Assembly: GCA_013180625.2 (NCBI GenBank)
Contig: SNVD02014802.1
Coordinates: forward strand, 1-64,000
Direction: 5' to 3'
Length of the DNA stretch: 64,000 bases
DNA from: Boswellia sacra
Taxonomy: Eukaryota; Streptophyta; Magnoliopsida; Sapindales; Burseraceae
The stretch's first letter is position 1; the number at the start of each line of letters is the position of its first letter. A program made the position numbers and the translations under genes. Below, piece after piece: positions 20,236 to 34,100 of this stretch. The notes beneath the pieces are model-generated. The model was given only the letters and a program-made list of their open reading frames with translations. It ran no database searches and was not told the DNA's origin.

Positions 20236-23200
20236 TTATATTGCATATGCGCTGACTCTCTCAAAAGCCTTCTTTGCCTAGAAAAATAAGGAAAAGTTGT
20301 ACTTAGGTATACCCTGATTACTTTTTTGGATGAAAGATCAGAGGATCGAGGAAGTGATCGTGAATGATTTTGTACAAGGCACTTTTGCATTACAAAAAAA
20401 GGGCCTTTAGAAGACGCAATAAAAGCTTTTCTTTTCTTCAATTTTTTTTTAAATATCTAGATTCTGTTAAATAAAGTATTTAGAAGGTACAACCAAACAG
20501 AATTTAATATAAAAAATTTAGTGAAGAACCGTTCAGTTAAAAAAGCTCAAATAAAATTCCCCATTTTTACCTTTTCAAAACTTTTTTTAAAAATACATGT
20601 TTCTTTAAAGGTACCTGAAAGGAAAGAGAGACTTCACCTCTAAATCCCAGTTAGCCCTGAGCGTAATAGACAGTAGAAATATCATTTGAACAAAGAGTGC
20701 ACAAACGATACCAAGCCACAGCCCCTGAATGCATCATGACAATAATTAAGGATTTGATATCGTTAATTTATCACTGTAAAAATATCTGAAAATATTAATG
20801 CCTCCCCACTATTTTATCTAAAATACATTTGGTCCCTCCACTCAAAAAATAATAAAATATCAAAAAGCTCCCTACCGTCATTTTTCCCTGTTAAAAAGAT
20901 AATTTAGGTTGGTTTTGATATTGAAATGAATATTCTTAATAAAACTATTAGCATCACCCTTGTGATCTAAGATGTCACATTACCATTATTGTATGAATGG
21001 TTATTTTAATTTTTTTATTTATTTTTCATTTTTATACACCCAATAATATTATTTAGATTATAGAAAATTGTTATGTGTAAAATTACACATCTATTTTTCA
21101 AAGTTATATTTGCCACATTTAATATATATGTAACTTATCAAATGATCTATTCTCTCTTTTAACTATAATTAATAGGTCAAAGACCTTTAATTCTTCAAAT
21201 TTTCAATTGGAAGAACTTTTAATATAAATAATGTTGAAAATATTGACTAAATTTTAATATAAATTATGTTAGATTTATATGTGATTTTTTTATATAAAAC
21301 CATGTTAAAGTTATTAACTGATATTTTAATAAAAATTAGTTAAAATATAGGAAATGATTTCTAGTAAAAATATTTCATGGTAAAATTAGTAAGTGCATCT
21401 GAGTGCAAAATAGTCATGTTAAGGTCAAAATCAGTAAATAGTTATCTTTAAGGCAGATATTGTTTTCAATGTATTGTTTCCAAGTATACGAGGGGAGGCA
21501 TTTGATAATTGTTCTTATCGATATATAATAGACTAGAGATTAGAGTATAATAGAACTCTATATATATATTCAACCAATGAAAATGCATTATACTAATTAT
21601 AGATGGATATAACTTCTTTGGACCCAAATTTCTTTTTCTATAAAAGAAAAAAGAGAAAAAAAGTATATTTTATTACCTGACCCCCTTTGTGGAAATTGAA
21701 AGCTAGTAAAGTAGAAACGGGGAGTCCCACCAAATAATAAGAGGCAAGATTCACATACGCACCAATCTTCTGCCAACCGCAGCCTCTTGCTATGCCTGAT
21801 TGTTCATGGAAACAGTTTATTCACCTTCACTATCTAAAATTTAAAGAATTAATTGAAGCCATTTTTTATTTAAATTCCAAGTGAAATATATTTATTTGAT
21901 TATTGTTTGATTGGATGAAAATATAGTATAAAAATTAAAAAAAAAAATTGTTTACAACCTAAATGACTTATTAATGAAAATATATCGGGAAAAACTTGTA
22001 TACGTGCAGCTGCTGTATGTTAATCCCACCAATCTTCGGACATGTGCATTACACACCCACTAATGTGGCATCCCATAATTGGTGGAATTTACATATAAAG
22101 TTGTATGCCAGTTTTTCTACCAAATGGTGATGATGTTAGGTTAATTTTAGTTTCTAAGAGGATGTACAAGTATGCGAAGTAAATTATACAGAGTAATAAA
22201 ATTAATATAAGATTGTAGGGGAAATTAACCTGACAGAATACACTGGAATCCATCAATGAAATTGGAAGCCACGAGAATTGGAATCATAGTTGCTACATAT
22301 CTCACCACTTGTGTGTCTTTGCTATAAGCATAACCCCAGATGTTGCGGATCAATATGAGTACCAGTCCAGCCAAAATGCCTTCTGTAAGAGTCAGGCCTA
22401 GGGCTATGTTTACTGCTAAACGTGCAGTTTGTGGATGACCAGCTCCTAATTCATTTGAGACCCTTGTGCTGCAAATTTAGAAACACAAAATCATATTAGA
22501 AGGAAATTGTAATTGTATGCATATATATATTTTGATGGACAATTGCCTCTTTTAATTTATATACCACATGCTACATATAATGCTATTTACCTATTCGACT
22601 CAAAAGTTTGAGATTATCTCACAAGGTCTAACCGCTCAACCCAAAAAGCTTAAGTTATAAGAAATGGGTCAAACATTAGTTTTCAAGTTTAATATATCTG
22701 ATGTCTAGTTGATCTTGTTAGATTCAGGTGTAGGAATCTTTAATTTAACAAACTTAACCTCACAGCACCACTGAGCCCGAAGGAAATCATCCATATAGCT
22801 GTCGATATATTGAGTCTGTCGACAAAGAAGGAAAAAAATTATTATATTTTATAAGATCAATTGCTAAATATTGTCTGAGTAGATTATAATATGCTGGAAA
22901 AAAACAAATATAATTAAATATTTTTGGCTTCAAGTTACTGACATGATAGAAAGCACAGAAGTTTCCAATTCTGGATTCGGAAGAAGACCTCCGAGAAGAA
23001 CGATCATCTGAAACGTCCATGATTCCAAACTGTTCAATTTAATGGTAATAAATCATGTTAATAACTTCTAGCAATTCTTTCTATTTATCAAGAAAATAAA
23101 AGAAAATCTTTACATAATAAGATACATAAATAATTAATTCTAAGCAAAATTTTATCGATCGCTTCAAAATGTTAACAAATGAATCAGATGAAAATTGAAA

Positions 23201-25783
23201 ATTAACAAAAAATAGAAAGAAATTTAATGTGGGTGAAGAACAAATATTTTGCTTTTTACCAGCTAGGAGAGAAAACAAAAAAATGAAAACGACCCCTTAT
23301 GACTTTAAGATTCATTAGCTCCCTGACCTGCTGTTGAAATTAATATATATCCTGCTGTGAATTAATAGTGAATATATAATCAACCAAAAGAGATTATAAA
23401 TAATGATCGAATTTAAGTTTGCGGTTTGAAAAATAATCACACTTTTAAAAAAAGTTAGATGTCATCGTGACCAAAATCCGATATACATACTGATAGACTA
23501 CCAGATCAACTGATAAAAGCTTACAACTCAAGAATTCGAAAGGAGTTGTTAAACATTAGAGACCAAGTACTTAAAAGGTTATTGGTATATCGGTTTGTGA
23601 TTATGACATCTATATTTATTGGAAATGTATTTATTTTTTAAAAGTATCCTTAAAATTTGGTTATTTTTTAAATCACCCGAGTAAAGAAATATGCATAGGA
23701 GTGTACGTACCAAACCATCACAGCTGAAGGTATAGCAAGCTTAAGAAAGGCAGGAATATCATGCGCTGCCTCCTTAGAAAATCCGCTCCAAGTTCTTGAA
23801 CAAGCAGAAGAGAATTTCACATAAAATGCTAATAACAACACATTGATCCAAAAAGAGATAGAATTTGCTAGCGCAGCTCCCCTACTTCCAAGCCCGGACT
23901 TAAAAACCAGACTCCAACACACAAGAATGTGCAGTAAAGCTGTTATCCCAGAGCTTATCACCAATGGAAACACTATGTTTTGTGTTCTCAAGAACCTGAC
24001 GAGGCACTGAAGAAGACCGTAGGCAAAGAGGCTTGGGATCATGTAACAAGCATATGATCCAGCTGCTTCTGCTATCGCATGATCTTGGCCCATTGCAACT
24101 AGAATTGTGCTTGTGTTTGCCCAAACGAAGGCTAGGGGTATGCTGATGAGTAAAAGAACAAACATTGCCCTTTGCATGTGTATGCCCACCATGTGATATT
24201 GCTTTACCCCATATGATTGCCCGCATAAAGTGTCCAGTGCACATGCCATTCCTATCTACAAAAATTACAGGAGGCAGCAAGGAGAGAGCTTATAATTAAT
24301 ATTTGCACACACGAACTTGCAGTCGTACGTAGCTTTAGGCATTAATGTTAACAAGCACTAAACTTTTTTTTTGGTCAAGCAATTTTTTCACATGATATTA
24401 GAATCTAATTGATAATAAAGGTTTTAGTTTGAACCCTTTCTGCTTCATATATACAATTAATGCACATTGTGAATAACAAATGCACATATAAACATGCATA
24501 ATTAAACTATACATATAAAGTTTAAGTTTTCAAGTTGTATGATTAATCTTCAATTAGTACTACTTTTACAAACTTTATAATATTACTCATCTATTCACAC
24601 ATCTTCATCCTTCATTAAATAGATATATTTTGTATATTTATTACTCCAACCAACTTATGACACATCAATTTGTATATAGAAGTTTGTAAAAAAAATTTGT
24701 AAAACTCGCATTATTCTTAATCTTTATTTTATCATGGTGTATGTAATAAGTAAATACAAACACATGATCCCTGATGCCATTTCTGATATAGAATAATTAT
24801 GTACGGTTAGCATTTATTAGAATGGTATTAAATTTTTTGCTAAATTTTTTATTTGAACTTTATACGGTGCAAAAACCACACCTCATACGTACAATTCAAT
24901 CTTATATAGCAAGTCGAGGTGATCAGCAAGGGGATTCATTGAATATGTCCAGCAAATCAAGATATGTATGACTAATTTATTAATTAATCTTTTCAAAATA
25001 GGAGGCTGCATGCAAGCACGCACTAGTGGCCAAAAAACAAACTACTAGAGGCCAAGACATGACATCAATGGGATTGGGACTCCTTAAGAAAAGAAGAAGT
25101 CGAAAATTTTTTAATACTGCGCGGTATTTAACATTTAATTTATATTATTCTTATTTCTCTTTAATTATTAGCAAACAAAAAGCATACATTTAATAAGCAA
25201 TATACATGAAAGATCGGATCAAGAGAGAGGATTATATGGTTTCATAGAACTTTGTCACTTGTGTATAGATAAGATTAATTTTGCAACTGAAAATTAATGG
25301 TTTACATAAGGTATATATTGATCTTAACTACTAGTAGAACTAAATTATATATTAAAATACTATAATAAAACACTTGATTTAGGCGTTGAAAGGAAGAAAT
25401 CAGCTATTGATTAATAAACTGAGATCCATAATAATCAATTAAGCTTCAATTCAAATTAATCTTTACTGAGAGAAAATTAGAGCTGGATGGAAATTAAGCA
25501 AACTTACCAACAAGTTGAAGCCAGTGACAGAAGCAAAAGAATTGGCAAGAGAGGCACTAGAAAGAGCTTCTTCGCCAAGATGACCAACAAACATCACAGA
25601 TATTATCTGTAAACAGTAGAGTAATAGGCTCTCAAGTATCAGAGGCCCTGCCAACCACACCTGCTTCTTCACTTCCTCAACAATGCTATTGCCACTTCTT
25701 TTGCTGTTTAGTCCAAAGCCATCATCATCAGATATTCGAATCAGAGGTGAAGTTATAGAAGAATTCACAGGTTCACTATCCAT
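20236..25783 (-). CDS. MATE efflux transporter (DETOXIFICATION family), gene 1, 8 exons
   Basis: Proton-coupled multidrug and toxic compound extrusion transporter, a 12-helix membrane protein exporting secondary metabolites or xenobiotics across plasma membrane or tonoplast; substrate not predictable. Exons in transcript order: 25783-25508, 24255-23711, 23029-22943, 22815-22759, 22468-22230, 21795-21677, 20724-20638, 20277-20236, totalling 483 aa. Landmarks: VKKQVWLAGPLI at the first helix, [58 protein letters not shown] and [20 protein letters not shown]. Together they cover both MatE domains. The ends are AKKAFERVSAYAI-stop in the last mini-exon, found by homology to gene 2. The exon 3 donor is taken as AT|GTCAGT to keep frame, giving VLSIILNIS. 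Exon lengths 2-7 are identical to those of gene 2, so the pair is a tandem duplication. Nearest known relatives are Arabidopsis DTX14-16. Confidence 0.92.
24256..25507 (-). other. MATE gene 1 intron 1
   Basis: 1252-bp AT-rich intron between FNLL and IGMACAL. The equivalent intron of gene 2 is 1237 bp. No gene or clear repeat end seen. The remaining long introns (20278-20637, 20725-21676, 21796-22229, 23030-23710) are likewise AT-rich and unremarkable. Confidence 0.7.
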
Positions 25784-25915
25784 TCTCTTAGTTGATTTTT
25801 TCTCTACACAGGAGTGGCAAGAACCGCAGTGTGTGTATATATATTGCTGCTGAAGAGACGTGTTGTCTTTTGATATCGAATGTCTTGAGGACTAGCTACC
25901 TATTGGGCCGTCCTC

Positions 25916-25930
25916 CTTTTATATATATTA
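25916..25930 (-). promoter_or_regulatory. Possible TATA box of MATE gene 1
   Basis: TTTTATATATATTA lies about 135-145 bp upstream of the ATG (25783), at nearly the same distance as the TATA-like run of MATE gene 2. A closer run, TATATATAT at 25836-25844, is the alternative. The choice is inference. Confidence 0.35.
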
Positions 25931-26423
25931 GGCGCAGAAAGGTTAATAAGTGAACTGGAGTGCGAATTGTGTGGAACATCTGTTAAAGTGGGCGAAGTAG
26001 ATGGGCAGCGGCAGTGAGTTAAGAGAATAATGTTAATATATTAATGCATGGAGCCGAGGGAGTGCATGGCTATTGGTCAAGTTCTGCAGGAGAAAACTTT
26101 AATTAATAAGATCGGGAGAGAGGCTATCATGTCTCCAAGGTAATGCCATAATCAACCACGAACGTATAACAAATACCAATGAGATACCGACAATTATATG
26201 GTGGTGAAGCCCACTAGTATAATTATATGATAAATCTTAAACGGTGTTAAGCTGTTTCTACTGTCTTGTTAAAAATCTTATCAGAAAAACTTAGTCAGAG
26301 AAAGAAGGATTATTCTTGGATGCTCCCATTGATCATGACGTGAGTCAATGATGTTAACCAAATAAATTGCTTGATGAACCGTTGCAAATCAATGTGATGG
26401 CTTAATTTTGCAAATGCTAAAAT
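25931..26423. other. Intergenic, nothing recognised
   Basis: Upstream DNA of MATE gene 1 with no repeat ends or coding signal. Confidence 0.5.
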
Positions 26424-26895
26424 TGATAATATCTTGGTAAATATATATGCAAAGTTATCATTGAAACGGATCTTTTTACATCAATTTTTTTTCTTCTTGA
26501 AGTTTTTGTACGTAGAAGAACGCTGATAAAATATACATGAAAAAAATCATTTTCCTTACTGTTGTTAACATGTAAACTAGAGTAAACATTTAACAATATC
26601 TTGATAAATAAATCTACAAAGTTATAAGTGGAACAAATCTTTTTTATATCTTTTTTTTTTCTTTTTTTAAAGTTCATGCCTGTAAAAGAGCTCCAATAAG
26701 ATGTGTATAGTAAAATTCATTTTTTTACTTTTATCGACATCTTAAAACACATGTATAACATGTTACTATATTAAACATATTATATGCGATGATTTAAAAA
26801 TAAAAATATCTTCATTACTTTGCTAACATGTTAAGTCACATGTAACTACATTAAATATATTATATGTGACGATTTAAAAACAAAAATCTTTTTTT
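26424..26895. repeat. Two degenerate tandem duplications, partly copia-like
   Basis: A block with AATATCTTGGTAAATA, CAAAGTTATCATTGAAAC and a GTAGAAGAACGCTGATAA tail (26427-26540) recurs as AATATCTTGATAAATA ... GTAAAAGAGCTCCAATAA (26595-26697). It also resembles the copia sequence at about 38530-38650 (GTCTTGGTAAATAAGTC ... GTAGAAAAACTTTGAAG). Next, AACACATGTATAACATG ... GCGATGATTTAAAAAT (26754-26808) recurs as AGTCACATGTAACTACA ... GTGACGATTTAAAAAC (26834-26882). The first pair is probably a fragment of a copia RNase H region; the second is of unknown origin. Confidence 0.5.
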
Positions 26896-27080
26896 TTAAA
26901 TTTAGTAACGTGTTAAGTTATTATTTATCTAAAAGCTCTAGTAGAAACTGTAATGGATTTTTAATTATGATGATAAGCCGCATATGACAGATAAAAAGTT
27001 TTTATCCGAATTCTTTTATTATTATTATTATTATGACCGTGAGGCAAGGCCTACTGACAATTTTAATCTGCATCTTTCGG

Positions 27081-29394
27081 AAATGGGACAAAGTTACACT
27101 GCCGTTAACTCTTACTGTTAAAATGGATAACCTGTAACATAAAGTCTGTTATGCCCCTCTGACACACGTTTGACACTCTGACACCATTTCAAACATTTCC
27201 ACGCTTGTCTTTGTATTCTTTTTTTTTTTTTTTTTTTTGAGCCACCCCATAATGGAGACCCATAAGTAATTATATAAAGAAATTAATATAACAAATTAAA
27301 AAAAAAAAGGCAAACATGCGCACAAACTTGGATCCAAAAAGTATCAAGAATTGTTCATTGAATCTCATTTCTGAGAACTGTTGAGTGATATGCATCATCA
27401 GTTTCAAGAGAGAAACTCTAGTTAGTACAATACAGAACCGTTAGGGGGAGTGAGAAATGGATAAAGAAGCGATTTTTGGGATGCCAGGATTGCTGAAAAC
27501 TGGAGGTCCTCGTCTCCTTATCTCTCTGCCTTCTTTTGACTCTTCACCGCCGATCCATTTGAACCATCCAACCCACCACCTCAGCATGGCAGCCACACAT
27601 CCTCATTTGCAGCACAACAACAACACCACCTCAGCCATGGCAACACAGCAGCCACACATTCGCATCGCAAAATACAACAAAATGATGCCCCCAACATGAC
27701 AACACATCCCTGCTGCACATTAGCCGAACAACAACCCGTAAACAACAACTTCGCCTCTTCCCTTACCATCACCGAATCCACTACTATGCCCAAATCCTTC
27801 ACCTAAACCTCCACCAAATTCAAATCCACCTCCATGCCCAAATCTTTTTTTTATCTTTTTTTTTTCTTTCATCTTCTTCTCCCTTTCTTCCTGCAATCCG
27901 ATAGCCTTTCTCTCATTTTTATTTTCTTCTTCACTCTTGCATCCGTCTTCTCCAACCTTCCTCACGTTTTTTCAAGTCCTCAATACACAATTAACCGCAT
28001 CCCTGCTCAGTGCCTCATCCCAATCAATTCACTTATCAAAAAAGGGAAAAAATCTAGAAAATGTAAATAAAAATATTTTCTAGAAAAAACAAAGCAAAAC
28101 TTTCCTAAGCTGCCTCAGTTGCCACCGTCATCATACGGAAGAACAACACAGCTTCTCCGTGGTGATCGACTATAGAGATTGTTGCCAAAAACCTCCACAA
28201 AATTTCTCACGTGCCACTTAAGTTGTATTACCTATGGCTGCTGCTAGCGCGTCAGTTGTCAACACCCTCACCCACCGCATTGAAGGTTACCGATCTAACC
28301 ATCCCAGGCTTCTTTATCATCGCTTCCACCACTAACCTTGAACCAACAAAAACCAAAGGAGGCGACTGGGTGGAGTGATCTGGCAACGAGGAAGGCAAGA
28401 TCGAATCGGAGCCGTTGGTTTTGGTAGAGATCATAGACGTGAAGGAGGGAGGAAGGACAGTGGAACACGTGGAGGTTTAGGTTTTTTATTTTAAGAAGAA
28501 GACATTAAATTTTAATACATTATGTACACGTGTTATTTTCGTGCAAGTTAATAGTTGATGTTCAAAAATCCTTTTAAGCTACCAATATACCCCTTCCCAC
28601 GCTCCCAACGACAAACAGAAGGTAACAGTAGGGGTCATTTCAATAGCGGACCTACGCGAGGACCCAGGGGCTTGCGGCCCTTCTGAAGTATGAACTTCTC
28701 TCGTTATTTTATACCTATAACTTTTGTACCATTTCCTAACAAGGCATATTTAATTTCAAGTTTTATATTTTTTTTAATTTTTCTAATTCTTTCATATATA
28801 ATCTTTCATTCATATAACAATATAAATTTATATAATAATTTAATTGATTTTTATTATTTTATTTAATTATAAAATTTTAATTTTTTAATATTTATTTATT
28901 TAGTTTGATATAAATTATATGTTTCTTCTTATATTCTCTTTTATAGTCTTAAAAAATTAATTAATTTTTACTAGAAGAGTATAAATTTAAAAATTTTGAC
29001 AAATAATAATGACTAAATTTCTTTATAATTTTTAATAAAAGTAAACATCATTAAAAAATTATGTGTAAGAGATTTTTATTTTATTTCATTCCTTTGTAAT
29101 CTTTTTGAACAAAAAAGTAATATATTATAACTAATCTTCTTTAAACAATTATAGAGAGAAATTTTGAAAGAAAATCTAGTTTTTTGGGTGGCATCAAGTT
29201 CAAAGAAAATTTACGTTTTTTATAAATTATAATTTTGAATAGTTATAATTCTAATATCCTATCTAGATATATTTTATTATTTTTTAATTAATTCTTTCAA
29301 TTTTATTAAGTAAATTATAAATATTAAAATATCTTAGGTATCCCATCTCTCATAAAATCTTGGGTCCATCACTGGTCATTTTCTCCTATTTTCA
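27081..29394. mobile_element. Possible MULE-type element with low-complexity content
   Basis: The left end (GACAAAGTTACACTGCCGTT) and the inward-read right end (GAAAATGACCCCTACTGTTAC, after removing the hAT insertion at 28641-29373) are loosely similar for about 35 bp, followed on both sides by CCCCT-rich subterminal sequence. No target-site duplication could be fixed. The 80-codon plus ORF at 27457-27699 is rich in His, Pro and Asn and recognisable as no family. The minus ORF at 27720-27965 looks glycine/phenylalanine-rich only because of the repeated CCACC sequence. Captured host-gene fragments are possible but not demonstrated. Confidence 0.25.
28641..29373. mobile_element. Non-autonomous hAT element, second Tip100-like copy
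   Basis: The left end is CAATAGCGGACC and the right end, read inward, AGTGATGGACCC; both are diverged versions of the CAGTGGCGGACC terminus seen at 4975. An exact 8-bp direct repeat, GGTCATTT, flanks it (28633-28640 and 29374-29381), the length expected for hAT. The interior (~730 bp) is AT-rich without transposase. The last G of the terminus overlaps the repeat, so the border is uncertain by one base. Confidence 0.7.
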
Positions 29395-31169
29395 AACAAA
29401 ATATATTTAAGTCTTATCTGAGGATCATTCATAAAATTTTTCCTTTTCTATTTCATCACATTGGAATTCTTCTCTTCAAAATAAATAAAATTTATTCAAT
29501 TTCACTAAATTGTGAATAAGATTATTAAACCATTAACAACTCAAGTTGTTTTATTACCAATTCGTTAGAATTGAGTTGATTGATTCTTTTCTTTAGTCAA
29601 CAATACATTAAGATATATGTTCTTGCTTTTTCATGGACAAAGATCCTCTGGTAACCTTATCTTTGCCTACTATTAATTTTCCTAAAAATGTGATTGGTAG
29701 TCATATTAATGGAGAAAGTAAATAAAAACAAATCTTAACGATCCATAGATATATAGTAAGAGTTAATGTCTCAAAAGATTCTTAAAGGTGAACAAAAAGT
29801 ATATCAATAAAAGATCCTTTCTCGTTTTTTAAACCTAAAACGTTCATCTTGCCTTAGGGTTTTTTTAGTAATTCCCTTTACTAGGCTTATTTGACATTAT
29901 ATCAAAATTAACCCTATAGAATTCATTTATAACTTATTTGTGCCTGCCATAATATTTTTATCTATCATTGTTATATATTCTTATTTATGAGTATTTTTAG
30001 AATTATTAAATGAAAACCTAACTTGTTTTATTAAAGAAGTTGAATGTTATATATCTGAATACAAATAGAATTATTTACTGCATCAAATACAACAACAACA
30101 ATAATAATTATTTTAATAATGTTATTATTATTATTATTATTTATACAAACAATACACATTTAATTGAATCAAATTCACGATATATTTTATTTATATTTTA
30201 TCAAAAAAATAAAAAATTAAAATAATAAAATTTGCCCTGTTTATATTATTGAATAATAATATTATCAAAGATAAACTTGTAAATGCTTTGAACATATCCA
30301 ATAAAATCATAAGTATAAATAACAATAATAAGAATAAAGATATCCATAAAAGTATTAGCTTTCAAATATTTCAATTCAAATATTAAAATAAAAAAAAACA
30401 TATCACTTATATTCATATATTCATATTAAGACTTCAGTTTTCAAATAAAAAAAAAATCACCCCCTTAGTGTCATCATAAATGTCAGTTTATAATATATTT
30501 CACAACATTTACTCTAAGCACAGTGCAAAATCTTTGTCGCTAGATGTTAAATTTGTTGCAATACATATCCCCTCAATTTTACGTGAAAAGTCAAATTTGT
30601 TTAAATCTCTACCTTTTTATTTGAACCAAGATTGCAAATAACATCAACTCATCAATAAGCCGAACGTGAAGAAGAAAACTTATTGTACAAGTCACCTCAT
30701 GACTTCATAGGCTTACTTAATTGTTTTGTTTACAACTGTGTAAACAAAGACAAATACAAAGTTTAGAGCACATTTTTCTGTGTTTCGGTCCACTTATGCA
30801 TTCGAGGGAGATTCAATGATACCACGAGATTTGGAGATAATCGAATTCTTATGCCACAAGTTTGATTCCTGAATCCAGAGGGATAGATAGAATTAACACT
30901 TAAAAGCTTAAACTATTAGATCCCCGATGTGCAACATAGAAGATAATAATAAAAGTCGAAACAAAATGTAAGAGCTTCAAATTTAATTAAGATATCTATG
31001 TTAATATCATGTTAAGTAATCATTTCAACCAAAAGTTTAAACTATTAGATTAGATGTTTGCTAAATAGTTTTGAGCTTGCTTGACATATCATGTATTACC
31101 AAAAAAAATTTTTTTCCTACCTTTTAGTCATTGATTAGCTTTGGCTATACGATGAGATACTATTGCACT
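29395..31169. other. AT-rich intergenic DNA downstream of MATE gene 2
   Basis: Very AT-rich, with trinucleotide runs (ATT)n near 30120-30140. The 61-codon ORF at 30040-30225 is an Asn/Ile-rich product of these runs. Around 30890-31060 AAAAGCTTAAACTATTAGAT and AAAAGTTTAAACTATTAGAT occur once each, a motif frequent in decayed plant repeats. No gene seen. Confidence 0.5.
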
Positions 31170-34100
31170 TCAGGAAACCATATCGACAGGGATTATAGCA
31201 TCATAGACTCTCTCTGTAGCTTTCTTTGCCTGAACAAGAAAGAGAGGGACTAAGTCAGGAAAATTGAGTTGAAAAAGAGAGAGCACGAGAGATACATAAC
31301 AATTCCACTGTGAAAAAAGGAATAACGAATGCAAACCTCTTGCTCCCAGCTTGTGCGTATGGTAATTATCAAAAGAGATGAAACTTGCACAATGAGGGCA
31401 CATATAATACCAAGCCAGAGCCCCTACAGAGCATATGTCGAAAAATTTTGATTAAATTTCATGAAAATCATTCAGTTGCGGTTACGTGACTATGGCAGAA
31501 GGCCTTAAATCCTTTACCCTTCCACCGACATGAAGAACGAAAGCTAACAAAATAGCAGTTGGAATCCCCACTAAGTAATATGATCCAAGATTGACATATG
31601 CACCAATCTTTTGCCATCCGCAGCCTCTAGCAGTGCCTGACGATTGCAACATATAAGAGATACTAATTAGGCTTCTACCACTAATTGAAACATTTTTGTA
31701 CAAAAAAAGGGAATGATTGAAACCTGAAAGAACACACTGGAGTCCATCCAAGAAGTTGGACACTGCAACTATTGGCAGCATGGAGGCCAGATATCTAACC
31801 ACTTCTATTTCATCGCTATACGCATAACCCCAAATGTTTCGTATCAAAATCAAGACTGATCCAATGAAAATGCCCTCAGAGATTGCCATGACTAAGACAA
31901 CACAAACTGCCAATCGTGCAGCTTGTGCATGCCCTGCTCCTAATTCATTGGACACCCGGGTGCTGTAATTTCAGATCTTAAACACATTAATACAAATCAA
32001 TTGTGGCAAATTTCTGAACAAAAACACATAACGCCTTAATTATATTTTTATTTTTTTCCATTAGGACTGGACACCATGATCTATAAGATAAGATCAAACT
32101 CACCTCACAGCACCACTGAGTCCAAAGGGGATCATCCAAACTGTCGCAGCTGTATTAAGGCTGTAGCAAATTTTAAATTTTGTGTAAATCCCCAAAATTA
32201 TATAGCATTAATGCGATACCATGAAAGAAATTTGGAAATTTCAAGCTACCTGATAGAAAGCACTGAAGTTTCTAACTCTGGATTAGGAAGCAAGCCGGAT
32301 AGGAGAACCATCAACTCGAATGACCACATTTCCAAGCTGTTCAGCGTCATAGAAAATACATTAAATCTAGCTAATTGAAAACTTGTCGAATAAGATTTGA
32401 GTTGTGATAAGTTATTGAGCATTCAGATTCCTGTTTGCATTTTAGTAATCAATGAAGCAAAGGGAATGAAAGAACATACCAGACCATAACAGCTGAAGGA
32501 ATAGCAAGCCTAATAAAAGTGAGAATATTGTGAAAGGCCTCCTTTGAAAATCCTGTCCAAGTTTTTGCACATGAAGAAGAAAACTTAACGTAAATCACCA
32601 ACAATATTACATTTATCCAGTAAGAGATTGAGTTTGCCAAGGCAGCTCCTCTGCTTCCAAGGCCAGATTTGAAGACCAGAACCCAACAAACAAGAATGTG
32701 TAACAAAGTAGTGATTCCTGAGCAAATCATCATTGGAAATACAATGTTTTGAGTTTGTAAAAACCGATTAAGGCATTGAAGAAGACCGTATGCAAAGAGG
32801 CTAGGGATCATGAAACGAGCATATAATCCAGCTTCTTCCGCTATATCAGAATCTTGATGAGCCAAGATTAGAATGGCTCTTGTGTTTGCCCAGATGAAAG
32901 CAAGGGGTATGCTAACAAGTAAAAGCACAAACATTGCTCTCTGCGCCTGTATTCCAAGCATATGATACTGCTTTGCTCCATATGACTGGCCACATAATGT
33001 ATCCAATGCACTTGCCATTCCCATCTATTACAACAAGAAGAAGGTGAATATTCATGATTTACACAAGTACATACAGAGATTTCTTCAGCAAACATTTAGT
33101 TGTAATCTATTTCAGGGCTGGGGCATGATTTTTCACTAAGATGAGAGGTCATAGTTTACAACTAGTAAGTTTTTTTTTTGCTTTGTTGGTTGGGGGGGTG
33201 GGGGGGCGGGGGCGGGAGGGAGGGTTGGTGTGTTGTGGGCTTTGAGAGAAGAACAACTTTTTTGTATAAGTAAATTACACTATTTTTTTTACTAAAAATA
33301 TTTATATAGATTATATTTAAAGGTAAATCTTAATTTATTTTCTTCTCAACCATGCACTATAAAACCTAAGATTAGTTTATTGTACTTGAAAAAAAAATCT
33401 TGATTTTTTTTGTTATGAACTATTTTGTTAAATACCAAATGATATATTCGGTGATAGATTAAGGATACTTGGGTAATTATATAGAAAACTGGATAGTTAT
33501 ATACCATTTTAGTTATTAATTTGGACGATTGTTCACTATTTGAAATTCGTGGACTAGATGTTTTCACCACACACAAAAGATCAGAAGTGATAGATCATTC
33601 TTCTGAAATAAAAGAATAATCATTGCACGAAAGCCGGGACGCTCATAAAGTTCTTTCTGTAAAATAATAAACATGTAAAGCATCTCGAATCTACTAATAA
33701 ATACCATCAAACATCCACATCTCATGATTTTTGTTTTAAGGAATCATTATTTATCGACCCAAGATAATATCGGATAATAAAAATCAGAAAATTTCAAATT
33801 AAAGCAATCAAGAAAATGAGGGATTCTGAGGCTGATGATGCTATTTAGCATAGCTCCTATTCGAATGATTTATATCTCAAATTATGTCCATTAATTAATG
33901 ATTTTCAAAATTTAACATGAGCCAGGACAAAAATACAGGATTTCTCAATATGTAGTATCTTCAACACAGAGCAAGAAAATAGAAATCCAGAAAATTGTAA
34001 AATTTAATAATATTTATATATAAGGGTTGGATTAATTTGTGACTCAGTTCAAGCCACGTTTCAATAAAGTTAATGTTTGCTCCTTCTAGGTGTTGTAAGG

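Noticed and set aside
20618..20637. Continuing MATE gene 1 exon 7 without splicing, reading EVKSLFPFRYL to a stop
   Set aside because: A GTGAAG donor lies at the position where gene 2 is spliced, and a matching last mini-exon (AKKAFERV) exists at 20236-20277.
27457..27965. Two facing ORFs (His/Pro-rich on +, Gly/Phe-rich on -)
   Set aside because: Both are driven by low-complexity CCACC/CAACA-type sequence. No domain, no splice context and no family pattern was seen, so they were not called as genes.
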